From NCBI GenBank assembly GCA_910588795.1, contig CAJURI010000001.1, positions 62,001 through 126,000 of the forward strand: a DNA stretch of 64,000 bases, read 5' to 3'. Made by a program: the position numbers and the translations under genes. Under the pieces are notes generated by a model. It searched no databases and was not told the origin of the DNA. It saw only the letters and a program-made list of their open reading frames with translations. Positions within the stretch are counted from its first letter, which is position 1. Each line of letters begins with the position of its first letter. This DNA comes from an uncultured Duncaniella sp. Its GTDB lineage: Bacteria > Bacteroidota > Bacteroidia > Bacteroidales > Muribaculaceae. This document shows positions 1-8,434 of this stretch, in pieces.

Positions 1-54
1 CACGAGCGCCTGTGCAAGCTCCTGACAATCCGGCTCAAAGAAGGGGAATACTGA
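1..54 (+). CDS. C-terminal end of an off-window gene (partial)
   Basis: Frame 1 is open from the first base and ends at TGA 52-54, giving a 17-residue charged tail (HERLCKLLTIRLKEGEY). The base composition resembles a normal coding end, but the piece is too short to name. It could also be chance, since 17 open codons are not significant. Confidence 0.35.
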   Translation, partial: HERLCKLLTIRLKEGEY

Positions 55-62
55 ACTTACCT

Positions 63-158
63 CATCCAATACGGACGAATTTACCACATCCAATACGGAC
101 GAATTTATCACATCCAATGCGGACGAATTTATCACATCCAATACGGACGAATTTATCA
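63..158. repeat. 24-bp tandem repeat, four copies
   Basis: Four near-identical 24-bp units start at 63, 87, 111 and 135. Each contains CATCCAATACGGACGAATTT, with single-base changes such as ATACGG to ATGCGG. Because 24 is a multiple of 3, translation gives an 8-residue repeat (SHPIRTNL), but nothing suggests it is expressed. The array lies directly before the hairpin at 166-189 and upstream of a transposase gene. There are no spacers, so it is not a CRISPR array. Confidence 0.85.
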
Positions 159-165
159 ATACAAT

Positions 166-189
166 GTAGGGAGGGGGCGTGCCCCCTCC
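166..189 (+). repeat. REP-like element: GTAG followed by a perfect hairpin
   Basis: GTAG at 166-169 is followed at once by a 9-bp perfect inverted repeat, GGAGGGGGC (170-178) and GCCCCCTCC (181-189), with a 2-base loop. In enterobacteria the substrates of REP-associated tyrosine transposases are hairpins with a 5' GTAG foot. A gene of that transposase family starts about 200 bp downstream, which makes this a likely cognate element. Further copies would be expected elsewhere in the genome. Confidence 0.6.
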
Positions 190-392
190 GCCCCGCGCGA
201 CAACTCCGCCTACTACTCCACCCCCCGCGAGACATCTGCCACACGACTCCACCGCCCAATACTCCACCGCACGCGACTCCACCGCACGCGACACCGACCC
301 ACACGACTCCGCCCACAATACCATCCCCCCGCGATACCTCCTCTCCCGCGATAATACTCACAACCCAAACCGACATAAAAACATTCGCCCCA
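190..392. other. Low-complexity C-rich spacer
   Basis: The stretch consists of imperfect short repeats of CGCGACTCCACCGC type with very few G-runs on this strand. It can be read in frame with the downstream transposase as Pro/Thr/His/Asp-rich protein, but no conserved domain is visible. I treat it as non-coding, possibly debris of repeat expansion next to the REP-like hairpin. Confidence 0.45.
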
Positions 393-1646
393 ATGGCCTG
401 TCTTCCAAAAAGAAAATCTCCCCGTTCATACTGGATTGACTATAATTATGGAGCCTTTTTTGTCACTGTATGCACAAAAGACAAGAAACATTATTTCGGA
501 CATATAACGACCAATAATGAAATTAATGAAATGCTCTACTCCACAATCGGTCAACGGTTAGAACAAGAGTTGTCATCATCAGATATAAGGCATCCGTCAA
601 TCGAAATCCCATGTCATATTGTAATGCCAAATCATTTTCACGCCATAATACTAATCAATGACAAAGAACGTTTTAATGATAATCCGACTATAGAAGATCG
701 ACTGATCAGTCGTCAGTCTCCCATACTGTCAAATTTCATAGGCAGAATCAAATCCGCCGTATCAAAATTCGCTCATGAGAAAGGTTATTCATTTGAATGG
801 CAAAAAAGTTTTCATGACCACGCGATCAGAGATATGGACGATTGGAACAGAATTGCGGAGTACATCGAGAATAATGTCAATGTATGGGAACAGCATGATG
901 AACGATATGAATATAAGAGCGATATGAATATAAATGGTATCATATTCGACTACGGCGGGACTATCGACAGCCGTGGCGACCATTGGAGCGAAATAATATT
1001 CCGCGCTTATGTGTCAGAAGGTGCGGAAACGGACCGTGACAGCTTCAGGAAGGCATATGTGTATGCCGAAAGAGCTTTGGACGGATCAGGAATCATTACT
1101 CCCGATGATGATTTCCTCATGACTATGAGAAAAAAGGTGTCGATTCAGTTCCGGTATCTCGGAATCGATGCCCCTTCCCTCGCCGATGCGATCGCCACAA
1201 GGTGTTACGAACACGCCCGAGAAAATGTGGCTGACTCCCGGGAAGCTCTTTCCACTCTTGCAGAAAGATACCCTTTGGGAATCGTATCCAACTTCTATGG
1301 CAATCTCAGATGTGTGCTCAGGGATTTCGGCATTCTCCACCTGTTCAGGACTGTAGTTGACAGCACAGAAGCCGGGATACGCAAACCGGATCCGAAGATA
1401 TTTCTAAAGGCCATTGCCGACATGGAGGGATGCGACATGCCGGCCGCTGTGTCCGCAGGGCCGAAATATCTGGTGGTGGGTGACAGCGTTAAGAACGACA
1501 TCATCCCTGCCGACTCCATAGGGTGCTTCACAGCCCTGATTCCGGGCACTCCGTGGGATGCGGACAGGGCGCAACCCGTCATTCCGGACCGCACCGTCAC
1601 AATACATTCGCTCCAGGAGCTGCCCGAGATCCTTCCAGAAATGTGA
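393..1646 (+). CDS. REP-associated tyrosine transposase fused in frame to a HAD-family hydrolase
   Basis: One open frame holds two unrelated proteins. Residues 1-177 (393-923) are a Y1/REP-associated transposase: the HUH pair is in MPNHFHAI, and the tyrosine expected to attack DNA lies in AEYIENNVNVW. Residues from 178 (ATG 924) are a HAD hydrolase starting MNINGIIFDYGGT, with a KPD motif and VVGDSVKND near the end. In motif I the usual second Asp is Gly (DYGGT), as in some dehalogenase-like members. The transposase half is clearly more AT-rich than the HAD half. The likely history is insertion of a transposase gene upstream of the HAD gene with loss of its stop codon. The HAD part may still be translated separately from 924. 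The open frame extends upstream to ATG 12, but that part is repeat sequence, so I start at 393. Confidence 0.75.
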   Translation: MACLPKRKSPRSYWIDYNYGAFFVTVCTKDKKHYFGHITTNNEINEMLYSTIGQRLEQELSSSDIRHPSIEIPCHIVMPNHFHAIILINDKERFNDNPTIEDRLISRQSPILSNFIGRIKSAVSKFAHEKGYSFEWQKSFHDHAIRDMDDWNRIAEYIENNVNVWEQHDERYEYKSDMNINGIIFDYGGTIDSRGDHWSEIIFRAYVSEGAETDRDSFRKAYVYAERALDGSGIITPDDDFLMTMRKKVSIQFRYLGIDAPSLADAIATRCYEHARENVADSREALSTLAERYPLGIVSNFYGNLRCVLRDFGILHLFRTVVDSTEAGIRKPDPKIFLKAIADMEGCDMPAAVSAGPKYLVVGDSVKNDIIPADSIGCFTALIPGTPWDADRAQPVIPDRTVTIHSLQELPEILPEM

Positions 1647-1707
1647 CCGCTGCAAACTTAAGACCATAAATTTGATGAAATGTGTAGCAATTTATCGGGA
1701 TTTTAAG

Positions 1708-1715
1708 TAAATTTG
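1708..1715 (+). promoter_or_regulatory. Bacteroidetes -7 box TAAATTTG
   Basis: This is an exact match to TAnnTTTG, 7 bases before the antiporter ATG at 1723. A second match lies at 1667-1674. If this box is used, the transcript would begin almost at the ATG, or translation would begin at an inner ATG (1747 or 1753). Confidence 0.5.
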
Positions 1716-1722
1716 CAGTACT

Positions 1723-3867
1723 ATGATCTCGCAGCTTGGGACACTCATGAGAATGCCGGTCATCACAGAGCCGGTGCCCATCTTCCTTACGGTGATGGCG
1801 ATAATCCTTGTGACCCCTCTGCTGCTCAACCGCCTGAAGATACCGCATGTCATAGGGCTCATAATTGCGGGTGTGGCCGTCGGCCCCTACGGTTTCGCCC
1901 TGCTTGACAGGGACATGAGCTTCGAAGTGTTCGGCCAGGTAGGTATACTCTACCTCATGTTTCTCGCCGGCATAGAGATCGACATGTACCATCTTAAGAA
2001 GAATCTGCCCAAAGGGCTCATGTTCGGAGCCTTCACGTTCTTCATACCTCTGCTCCTCGGAGCTGTCGCGGCCATAGCCCTGCTTGACATGAGGCTCCCT
2101 GAGGCCACACTGCTTGCATCGATGTTTGCCGCGCACACACTGCTTGCCTATCCTATCGTGGCACGTTTCGGCGTCACACGCTCCCCGGCAGTCATCATAG
2201 CCATAGCCGGCACCATCGTGGCCGTACTCGGCTCCCTCATAGTGCTCGCCGGTGTGGTCGGCGTCGTGAGGGACGGCTCGGTGAGCTCGCTGCTGAGAGT
2301 GCTCGCATCGCTTGTGCTGTACTGCACGGTGATATATTACATATACCCGCGTCTGACACGCTATTTCTTCAAGAAATACCACGACGGCATCCAACAATTC
2401 ATCTACATAATGGTGATGGTGTTCTTCGCGGCCGCAGTGGCATCGTGGATAGGGCTTGAAGGTGTGTTCGGGGCATTCTTCGCCGGACTTGTGCTCAACA
2501 GTTTCATACCCGGACGCTCCACGCTCATGGGGAGGCTTGAATTTGTGGGCAACGCCATATTCATACCCTACTTCCTTATAGGAGTGGGCATGCTCATCGA
2601 CGTTCACGTAGTGACCCACGGATGGAACACACTCTATATAGCCGCCGTGATGTCGGCTGTCGCCATGTTCACCAAATGGCTTGCCGCCATGTCGACCCAG
2701 CGTCTCTTCGGTCTCACCCCTGTGGACCGCTCCATAATGTATCAGCTCACCAACGCCCACACGGCCGTCGCGCTCGCCGTAGTGATGATCGGCTACCGCA
2801 TGGGGCTTTTCAGCGTGGAGATACTCAACGGCACAGTGGTGATGATACTCATCACCTGCTCGGTATCGTCGGTAGGGACAGCCCGCGCGGCATCCAAACT
2901 GAAGGTGCAGATGCTCAAGCAGGCCGACGAGGAGCTCGCCAAAGACGAGTCGAGCACGCGCCCGCGCACGCTCATAGCCGTGTCGAACCCCCTCACCGCT
3001 CCCGGCATAGTGGATCTCGCGCTTGCCATGCGATTTCCCGACTCGTCCATTCCGGGCGATTTCTACGCCCTACATGTGAGAAACGACAACTCAGCCTCGG
3101 CACGCTCCATAAGCCGCAACTCTCTTGACGTGGCCGAACGTGCGGCCGCATCGGTGGAGGTGTCGCTGACGCCCATAGAGCGTTATGACCTCAACATCAT
3201 CACCGGAGTGCTCAACACCATGGAGGAGCGCGACATAACCGAAGTGATCATAGGTCTTCACCGGCGCAACGCGCTGCTCGACACATTCCTCGGCGACAAG
3301 ATAGAACGTCTGCTCCAGAGCACCAACCGCATGCTGGTCATCACCCGATGCTTCAACCCGCTCTCGACCATGCGCAAGATGGTGGTGGCACTCCCCAAGA
3401 ACGCACAGTTCGAGACGGGATTCCGCCGCTGGGTCCAGGCCATCGGCAACCTCGGACGCCACATAGGGTGCTACGTGGAGTTCTGGTGCGAGCGCTCGAG
3501 CATCCCCATGATACGCACAGTACTCTCTCAGGCCAAGATAGAGATACCCATGGGATTTGAGAACGTGGAGAGCTTCGACGACTTTGTGGTGAAGTCGCGC
3601 GACATAGACGATGACGACCTCCTGGTTGTGGTGAGCTCGCGAAGGACAGCAGTGTCATTCGACAGCGACATGGACGCCATGCCGGAATATCTGCACCGAT
3701 ACTTCTCAAACACCAATCTTATAGTCCTGTACCCCGGGCAGTTCGGCACCGAGGCCCCCATGACAATGGCAGAGACCATGGCCACCGACATGACCGCCAC
3801 CCCGTCAAGCATTTACCTATGGGCCATGCACCTGCTCAGGTATCTGTCGGGAAAAGGGAGAAAATAA
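1723..3867 (+). CDS. CPA2-family cation:proton antiporter with cytoplasmic tail
   Basis: The 714-residue protein has about 12 hydrophobic segments in residues 10-395, with family signatures such as HVIGLIIAGVAVGPYG and FLAGIEIDM. It probably exchanges Na+ or K+ for protons across the inner membrane. The region after about residue 420 is soluble and resembles a universal-stress-protein-like regulatory domain, a common arrangement in this family. The start is uncertain: ATG 1723 is only 7 bases after a promoter box, and ATGs at 1747 and 1753 precede the conserved part (MPVITEPVPIFL). It is a single gene, with a promoter of the next gene directly behind it. Confidence 0.85.
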   Translation: MISQLGTLMRMPVITEPVPIFLTVMAIILVTPLLLNRLKIPHVIGLIIAGVAVGPYGFALLDRDMSFEVFGQVGILYLMFLAGIEIDMYHLKKNLPKGLMFGAFTFFIPLLLGAVAAIALLDMRLPEATLLASMFAAHTLLAYPIVARFGVTRSPAVIIAIAGTIVAVLGSLIVLAGVVGVVRDGSVSSLLRVLASLVLYCTVIYYIYPRLTRYFFKKYHDGIQQFIYIMVMVFFAAAVASWIGLEGVFGAFFAGLVLNSFIPGRSTLMGRLEFVGNAIFIPYFLIGVGMLIDVHVVTHGWNTLYIAAVMSAVAMFTKWLAAMSTQRLFGLTPVDRSIMYQLTNAHTAVALAVVMIGYRMGLFSVEILNGTVVMILITCSVSSVGTARAASKLKVQMLKQADEELAKDESSTRPRTLIAVSNPLTAPGIVDLALAMRFPDSSIPGDFYALHVRNDNSASARSISRNSLDVAERAAASVEVSLTPIERYDLNIITGVLNTMEERDITEVIIGLHRRNALLDTFLGDKIERLLQSTNRMLVITRCFNPLSTMRKMVVALPKNAQFETGFRRWVQAIGNLGRHIGCYVEFWCERSSIPMIRTVLSQAKIEIPMGFENVESFDDFVVKSRDIDDDDLLVVVSSRRTAVSFDSDMDAMPEYLHRYFSNTNLIVLYPGQFGTEAPMTMAETMATDMTATPSSIYLWAMHLLRYLSGKGRK

Positions 3868-3868
3868 T

Positions 3869-3900
3869 TTTGCTTTTTTGCCGCAAAAGGACTACCTTTG
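3869..3900 (+). promoter_or_regulatory. Promoter for the phosphohexomutase gene
   Basis: TTTG at 3869-3872 is followed after 20 bases by TACCTTTG at 3893-3900, a full match to the Bacteroidetes housekeeping promoter (-33 TTTG, -7 TAnnTTTG). It predicts a leader of about 75 bases before ATG 3980. Confidence 0.75.
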
Positions 3901-3979
3901 CTTTTGGGTGCATCAGGCGCACCCGTACCGGTATGTAAAATTATAACATTAATTCATAATAAATTTACCTTACAGCGAT

Positions 3980-5725
3980 ATGGAAAACGACCAATTGTTA
4001 CAGGAAGTAACCGCAAAAGCCAAAACATGGCTTGGCGAAGGATATGACGCAGAGACACGTGCGGAAGTGCAGCGCATGCTCGACGCTGACGACAAGACCG
4101 ATCTTATAGAAAGTTTCTACCGCGATCTCGAATTCGGCACCGGCGGCCTCCGCGGCATCATGGGCGCAGGCTCCAACCGCATGAACATATACACCGTAGG
4201 CGCAGCAACCCAGGGACTTGCCAACTACCTCAAAGAGGCATTCAAGGACCTCCCCGAGATCAGTGTAGCCGTAGGTCATGACGTGCGCAACAACTCACGC
4301 AAGTTTGCCGAGATCGTGGCCGACATATTCTCAGCCAACGGCATCAAGGTATATCTTTTCGACAGCTTCCGCCCCACCCCCGAACTGTCGTTTGCCATCC
4401 GCCACTTCGGATGCCAGAGCGGCGTCAACATCACAGCCTCCCACAATCCCAAGATCTACAACGGCTACAAGGCCTACTGGGAGGACGGAGCACAGATCAT
4501 CGCTCCCCACGACGTCAACATCATCGATCACGTCAACCGCATCAAGAATGTAAGCGAGATACGTTTCGAGGGTGACAAGTCGAAGATCCAGATCGTGGGA
4601 GCCGAGGTCGACAAAGTGTACCTCGACAAGATCAAGGGCCTTTCTCTCAGCCCCGACGTGATAGAGCGCCACAAGGACCTCAAGATCGTCTACACCCCCA
4701 TCCATGGCACCGGCGTAGAGCTCATACCCGCATCACTGAAGAACTACGGCTTCTCCAACATCATCCATGTCCCCGAGCAGGACATCCCCAGCGGCGACTT
4801 CCCGACAGTAGAGTCACCCAACCCCGAAGTGCCCTCCGCAATGGCACTTGCCATAGCCAAAGCCAAGGAAGTGGGAGCCGACATTGTGCTCGCCTCCGAC
4901 CCCGACGCCGACCGAGTAGGCTGCGTGATACGCGACAACAACGGCGAATACGTGCTGCTCAACGGCAACCAGATATGCATGATCCTGCTCAACTACATCA
5001 TCACCCGCAACAAGGAGCTCGGGCTCATCAAGGGCAATGAGTTCGTGGTCAAGACAATCGTCACCACCGAGACCATCAAGAGCATCTGCGATGCCAACAA
5101 GGTGAAGATGTTTGACTGCTACACAGGCTTCAAGTGGATCGCAGCCGTGATGCGCGACAATGAGGACGTGCTCCGCTACATAGGCGGCGGCGAAGAGAGC
5201 TACGGCTTCCTGGCCGAGACATTCGTGCGCGACAAGGACGCTGTGTCGGCATGCTCGCTTATGGCCGAAGCATGCGCATGGGCCAAGGACAAGGGCATGG
5301 ACTTCCAGGGAATGCTTGCCGACATATACAAGACCTACGGCTTCAGCCTCGAGGTGGGAGTATCGGTTGTCCGACCGGGCAAGAGCGGTGCGGAAGAGAT
5401 ACAGGCTCTCATGAAACAGTTCCGCGAAAACCCGCCCAAGACTCTCGCAGGCAGCCCCGTGGAGGTTGTCAAGGACTACCTGTCGCTCAACGCCACCCAT
5501 GCCGACGGAAAGGTAGAGAAGCTCGACTTCCCCACCACATCCAACGTGCTCCAGTACTTCACGGCCGACGGCTCCAAGGTGTCGGTACGCCCCTCCGGAA
5601 CAGAGCCCAAGATCAAGTTCTACATGGAAGTACGCGTGCCCATGGCAAGGACCGAGGACTACAACGCATGCTCCGAGACCGCCAAGGCCAAGGTAGAAGC
5701 CCTGAAGAAGGACCTCGGCATCTGA
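3980..5725 (+). CDS. Phosphoglucomutase/phosphomannomutase (alpha-D-phosphohexomutase)
   Basis: The 581-residue cytoplasmic enzyme interconverts hexose 1- and 6-phosphates. All four active-site loops are visible: the phosphoserine loop TASHNP (Ser154), the metal loop DPDADR (D307, D309, D311), the sugar loop GGEESYGF near residue 408, and the phosphate loop RPSGTEPKIKFY beginning at R537. Length fits the PgcA/YhxB branch rather than the shorter GlmM. It supplies sugar phosphates for polysaccharide synthesis and glycogen turnover. A good promoter lies upstream and a 12-bp hairpin downstream, so it is probably monocistronic. Substrate preference (glucose or mannose) cannot be read from sequence. 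Confidence 0.92.
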   Translation: MENDQLLQEVTAKAKTWLGEGYDAETRAEVQRMLDADDKTDLIESFYRDLEFGTGGLRGIMGAGSNRMNIYTVGAATQGLANYLKEAFKDLPEISVAVGHDVRNNSRKFAEIVADIFSANGIKVYLFDSFRPTPELSFAIRHFGCQSGVNITASHNPKIYNGYKAYWEDGAQIIAPHDVNIIDHVNRIKNVSEIRFEGDKSKIQIVGAEVDKVYLDKIKGLSLSPDVIERHKDLKIVYTPIHGTGVELIPASLKNYGFSNIIHVPEQDIPSGDFPTVESPNPEVPSAMALAIAKAKEVGADIVLASDPDADRVGCVIRDNNGEYVLLNGNQICMILLNYIITRNKELGLIKGNEFVVKTIVTTETIKSICDANKVKMFDCYTGFKWIAAVMRDNEDVLRYIGGGEESYGFLAETFVRDKDAVSACSLMAEACAWAKDKGMDFQGMLADIYKTYGFSLEVGVSVVRPGKSGAEEIQALMKQFRENPPKTLAGSPVEVVKDYLSLNATHADGKVEKLDFPTTSNVLQYFTADGSKVSVRPSGTEPKIKFYMEVRVPMARTEDYNACSETAKAKVEALKKDLGI

Positions 5726-5784
5726 CACCACACATGCCGGGCATCTGCCCCGCAATGAGACAGACTGCGCCATAACAGGCAAAA

Positions 5785-5815
5785 TTAGGGCGGGGGAAAC
5801 GCGCCCCCGCCCTAA
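5785..5815 (+). terminator. GC-rich hairpin after the phosphohexomutase gene
   Basis: This is a perfect 12-bp stem, TTAGGGCGGGGG (5785-5796) with CCCCCGCCCTAA (5804-5815), and a 7-base loop. It is followed by AT-rich sequence but no clear T-run, so termination is likely but not typical. It lacks a GTAG foot, so it is not the same class as the REP-like hairpin at 166-189. Confidence 0.6.
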
Positions 5816-5840
5816 ATATATATCATAGACCTATAAAATC

Positions 5841-6293
5841 ATGAGACTCGTCATCCAGCGTGTGAGCCGCGCATCGGTCACCATAGGCACAGAGCTCCGC
5901 AGCAGCATAGGCGCGGGGCTCATGGTGCTTGTAGGGGTCGCAGAAGGCGACACCCCCGACGATGCCCGATGGCTCGCAGCCAAAACCGTGGCTCTGAGGA
6001 TATTTCCCGATGCCGAAGGTGTGATGAACCGTTCGGTGACAGATACCGGCGGAGAGATTCTGGCCGTGAGCCAGTTCACGCTCAACGCGTCCACCCGCAA
6101 GGGGAACCGCCCGAGCTACATACGCGCGGCAGGCCATGCCCTCGCCGTGCCCCTCTATGAGCTGTACTGCTCGGAATGCGCACGCCTGACAGGCAAGGAC
6201 ACCGCCACAGGGGTGTTCGGTGCCGACATGCAGGTGGAGCTTATCAACGACGGGCCTGTGACGATAATCATAGACTCGAAACTGAGAGAATAG
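5841..6293 (+). CDS. dtd: D-aminoacyl-tRNA deacylase
   Basis: The 150-residue protein matches the DTD family over its full length. It removes D-amino acids (and glycine from tRNA-Ala) mischarged on tRNA. Diagnostic motifs are SQFTL at 77-81 and NDGPVT at 136-141; the Gly-Pro of the second motif is the cross-subunit chiral filter. It is the first gene of a compact run with the MazG-like gene (3-base gap) and deoC. Confidence 0.95.
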   Translation: MRLVIQRVSRASVTIGTELRSSIGAGLMVLVGVAEGDTPDDARWLAAKTVALRIFPDAEGVMNRSVTDTGGEILAVSQFTLNASTRKGNRPSYIRAAGHALAVPLYELYCSECARLTGKDTATGVFGADMQVELINDGPVTIIIDSKLRE

Positions 6294-6296
6294 CTC

Positions 6297-6647
6297 ATGC
6301 AGGAACCGACCACGCCACCCAATGAATCCCCCACTCTCGCACAAGTGCAGGAGGCTGTGGACAGATGGATCACCACCACAGGGGGAGGATACTTCTCACC
6401 GCTCACCAACGCCGTGATCCTCGCCGAGGAGACAGGTGAAGTGGCACGTGTGATGGCACGTAAATACGGCGACCAGAAAGCCAAACCCGGCGACAAAAGC
6501 AACCTCGCCGACGAGCTCGCCGACCTGCTCTGGGTGGTGGCAGCCATAGCAAACCAGACCGGGATAGACCTCTCACAGGCATTTGCCGACAATATAGCTA
6601 AAAAGAACACCCGAGACAACCAAAGATTCAAGAGTGTGTTTAAATAA
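6297..6647 (+). CDS. MazG-like nucleotide pyrophosphohydrolase
   Basis: The small (116-residue) all-alpha NTP pyrophosphatase hydrolyses nucleoside triphosphates to monophosphates and is thought to clean up non-canonical nucleotides. The Mg-binding pattern is present: EE at 44-45 with E48, and DELAD at 72-76. It starts three bases after dtd stops, and its own stop is followed within 20 bases by deoC, so the three are probably cotranscribed. Confidence 0.88.
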   Translation: MQEPTTPPNESPTLAQVQEAVDRWITTTGGGYFSPLTNAVILAEETGEVARVMARKYGDQKAKPGDKSNLADELADLLWVVAAIANQTGIDLSQAFADNIAKKNTRDNQRFKSVFK

Positions 6648-6665
6648 TTGAAACTGAATCGGATT

Positions 6666-7550
6666 ATGGACAAATACAATCAGGCGATAACTGAATCGCA
6701 GGTGACCACCGACGACACTCTGGTGGCAGCACAAGTCAATGAGATCCTTGAGAAGCATCTTGAGGAAAACCGCAGGCCGGAAGTGCTCCGGCATCTATTC
6801 AACTGCATCGACCTCACCACACTCAAGTCGACCGACTCCCAGCAGTCGGTGGCCGACTTCACTGAAAGGGTCAACGCATTCGAGGAGGAACACGGCGACC
6901 TGCCGAGCGTGGCTGCGATATGCGTATATCCCAACTTCGTGCCCATAGTGCGCACCGTGCTTGACGTAAGTTCGGTCGACATCGCCGCCGTGGCCGGAGG
7001 CTTCCCCACAGGGCAGAGCTTCATCGAGGTAAAAGTCGCCGAGATCGCCCTCGCAGTCGAGGCAGGAGCCGACGAGATAGACATAGTATTCCCCATCGGC
7101 GACTATCTCGACAAGGACTACGAGGAAGTGGCCGACCAGATATCTGAAATGAAGCACGCGTGCCGCGAATCGCTGCTAAAGGTGATACTCGAGACCGGCG
7201 CACTGAAAAGCGCGCTCAACATACGCAACGCATCTGTTCTGAGCCTTTACTCCGGAGCCGACTTCCTCAAGACATCCACAGGGAAGGAATATCCCGGGGC
7301 CTCCCTCGAAGCTGCCTATGTGATGTGTCAGTGCATCAAGGAGTATTACGCAAAGACTCAGCAGATGGTGGGATTCAAGGTGGCCGGAGGCGTATCCACC
7401 ACCGAAGACGCCCTCCGATACTACACCATAGTCAAGGAGGTGCTCGGCGAGAAATGGGCCGACACCAACGAATATTTCCGCATAGGAGCCTCACGCCTTG
7501 CCAACAACCTCCTTACCGACATACTCGGCGAGGAGACAAAATTCTTTTAG
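6666..7550 (+). CDS. deoC: Deoxyribose-phosphate aldolase
   Basis: The 294-residue class I aldolase splits 2-deoxyribose 5-phosphate into glyceraldehyde 3-phosphate and acetaldehyde. The Schiff-base lysine is K202 in DFLKTSTGK and the second active-site lysine is K238 in VGFKVAGG. I start at ATG 6666; a TTG at 6648 directly after the MazG stop is also in frame, but the ATG is preferred. The N-terminal 45 residues are longer than in E. coli DeoC, as is usual in Bacteroidetes. Its role is deoxynucleoside salvage. Confidence 0.93.
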   Translation: MDKYNQAITESQVTTDDTLVAAQVNEILEKHLEENRRPEVLRHLFNCIDLTTLKSTDSQQSVADFTERVNAFEEEHGDLPSVAAICVYPNFVPIVRTVLDVSSVDIAAVAGGFPTGQSFIEVKVAEIALAVEAGADEIDIVFPIGDYLDKDYEEVADQISEMKHACRESLLKVILETGALKSALNIRNASVLSLYSGADFLKTSTGKEYPGASLEAAYVMCQCIKEYYAKTQQMVGFKVAGGVSTTEDALRYYTIVKEVLGEKWADTNEYFRIGASRLANNLLTDILGEETKFF

Positions 7551-7553
7551 CCA

Positions 7554-8066
7554 ATGAAATACTGGGTCATCATCAATGACACCCGCCTTGGGCCGATGAG
7601 CCTGGAACAGCTCATGCGCACGCCGGGATTCGGGCTCGAATCACCGGTGTGGCGCGAGGGGCTTCCCGACTGGGTGCCGGCGCGCGATCTGCCGGAGTTT
7701 GCCTCACTCTACCCCCGGCCGTCACAGCCGGCCGGCTACGGTTACGGACCGTCACGACAGGGGGCATATGGCAGCCCTTACGACCGGCAGCCCTCCTACG
7801 CCCCCGGCATGCCCCAGCCGGCCCCTCAGGAGCCCATGCCATCCACCTATCTTGCGTGGGCGATCCTGTCAACAATATGCTGCTGCCTCCCCACAGGAAT
7901 AGTGGCCATAGTCTATGCATCGAAAGTGAGCCCGCTATACCTACGCGGCGACATGGAAGGCTCGCGGCAAGCTTCCGAGAAGGCCGCCATGTGGACCATC
8001 ATATCCTTCGTGGCAGGGCTTATATGGACCCCCTTCTCCGTCATATGGTCGCTCATGACAATGTGA
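7554..8066 (+). CDS. GYF_2/DUF4339 protein with CD225-like membrane domain
   Basis: Residues 1-50 form a GYF_2 (DUF4339) domain (YWVIINDTRLGPMSLEQL and a W-x-x-G-L-x-x-W pattern). Residues 55-98 are a Pro/Tyr/Gly-rich linker. The last 70 residues hold two hydrophobic helices around a Cys-rich turn (STICCCLPTGIVAIVYAS), as in the CD225/dispanin family. Function is unknown; such proteins are small membrane proteins with a cytosolic peptide-binding-like domain. It starts 3 bases after deoC and overlaps the next gene. Confidence 0.8.
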   Translation: MKYWVIINDTRLGPMSLEQLMRTPGFGLESPVWREGLPDWVPARDLPEFASLYPRPSQPAGYGYGPSRQGAYGSPYDRQPSYAPGMPQPAPQEPMPSTYLAWAILSTICCCLPTGIVAIVYASKVSPLYLRGDMEGSRQASEKAAMWTIISFVAGLIWTPFSVIWSLMTM

Positions 8067-8425
8067 GGAGGCGCGTGCTGATAATGCTTGCCATAGGCGC
8101 AGCCATAGCCATCGGTGCGGCATACTATCTGATAGAGCCTGAATCGGGCATGTATCCGCAATGCATGTTCCACCGGCTCACCGGTCTCGACTGCCCCGGA
8201 TGCGGATCACAGCGCGCCCTCCACGCCATGCTTCACGGCAACTGGGCACAGGCATGGAGATACAATGCCCTGCTGCCGTTCGAGATGGTGTTTCTGACAG
8301 TCCTCGCTGCGGCATGGATGCTGCGTGACCGCATCCCGCGGCTGCACATGATAATGAACTCCCGGGCTGTGATCATAGCCCTGCTGGCCACCATCATAGG
8401 GTGGACAATCCTACGAAATATATAA
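8045..8425 (+). CDS. DUF2752 small membrane protein
   Basis: The conserved core YPQCMFHRLTGLDCPGCGSQ, with its CPGCG motif, followed by hydrophobic helices, identifies DUF2752. Function is unknown. The start is uncertain: ATG 8045 overlaps the previous gene by 22 bases, GTG 8063 overlaps by 4, and ATG 8084 does not overlap. Pairing with the GYF_2/CD225-type gene is common in Bacteroidetes, which supports a joint role at the membrane. Confidence 0.8.
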   Translation: MVAHDNVRRRVLIMLAIGAAIAIGAAYYLIEPESGMYPQCMFHRLTGLDCPGCGSQRALHAMLHGNWAQAWRYNALLPFEMVFLTVLAAAWMLRDRIPRLHMIMNSRAVIIALLATIIGWTILRNI

Positions 8426-8434
8426 CACACATAT

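Noticed and set aside
63..158. Possible CRISPR array
   Set aside because: The repeats are directly adjacent without spacers, and no cas genes are in the window.
12..392. Open frame extending the transposase upstream to ATG 12
   Set aside because: It reads through a 24-bp tandem repeat, a REP-like hairpin and low-complexity DNA. The transposase domain starts at MACLPKRK (393).
1597..2760. Long antisense open frame across the antiporter gene
   Set aside because: His/Glu/Gly-rich translation typical of a shadow frame in GC-rich coding DNA; the antiporter on the other strand is well supported.
4814..5782. 322-codon antisense frame over the phosphohexomutase
   Set aside because: The sense gene has all catalytic motifs, while the antisense translation has no recognisable domain.
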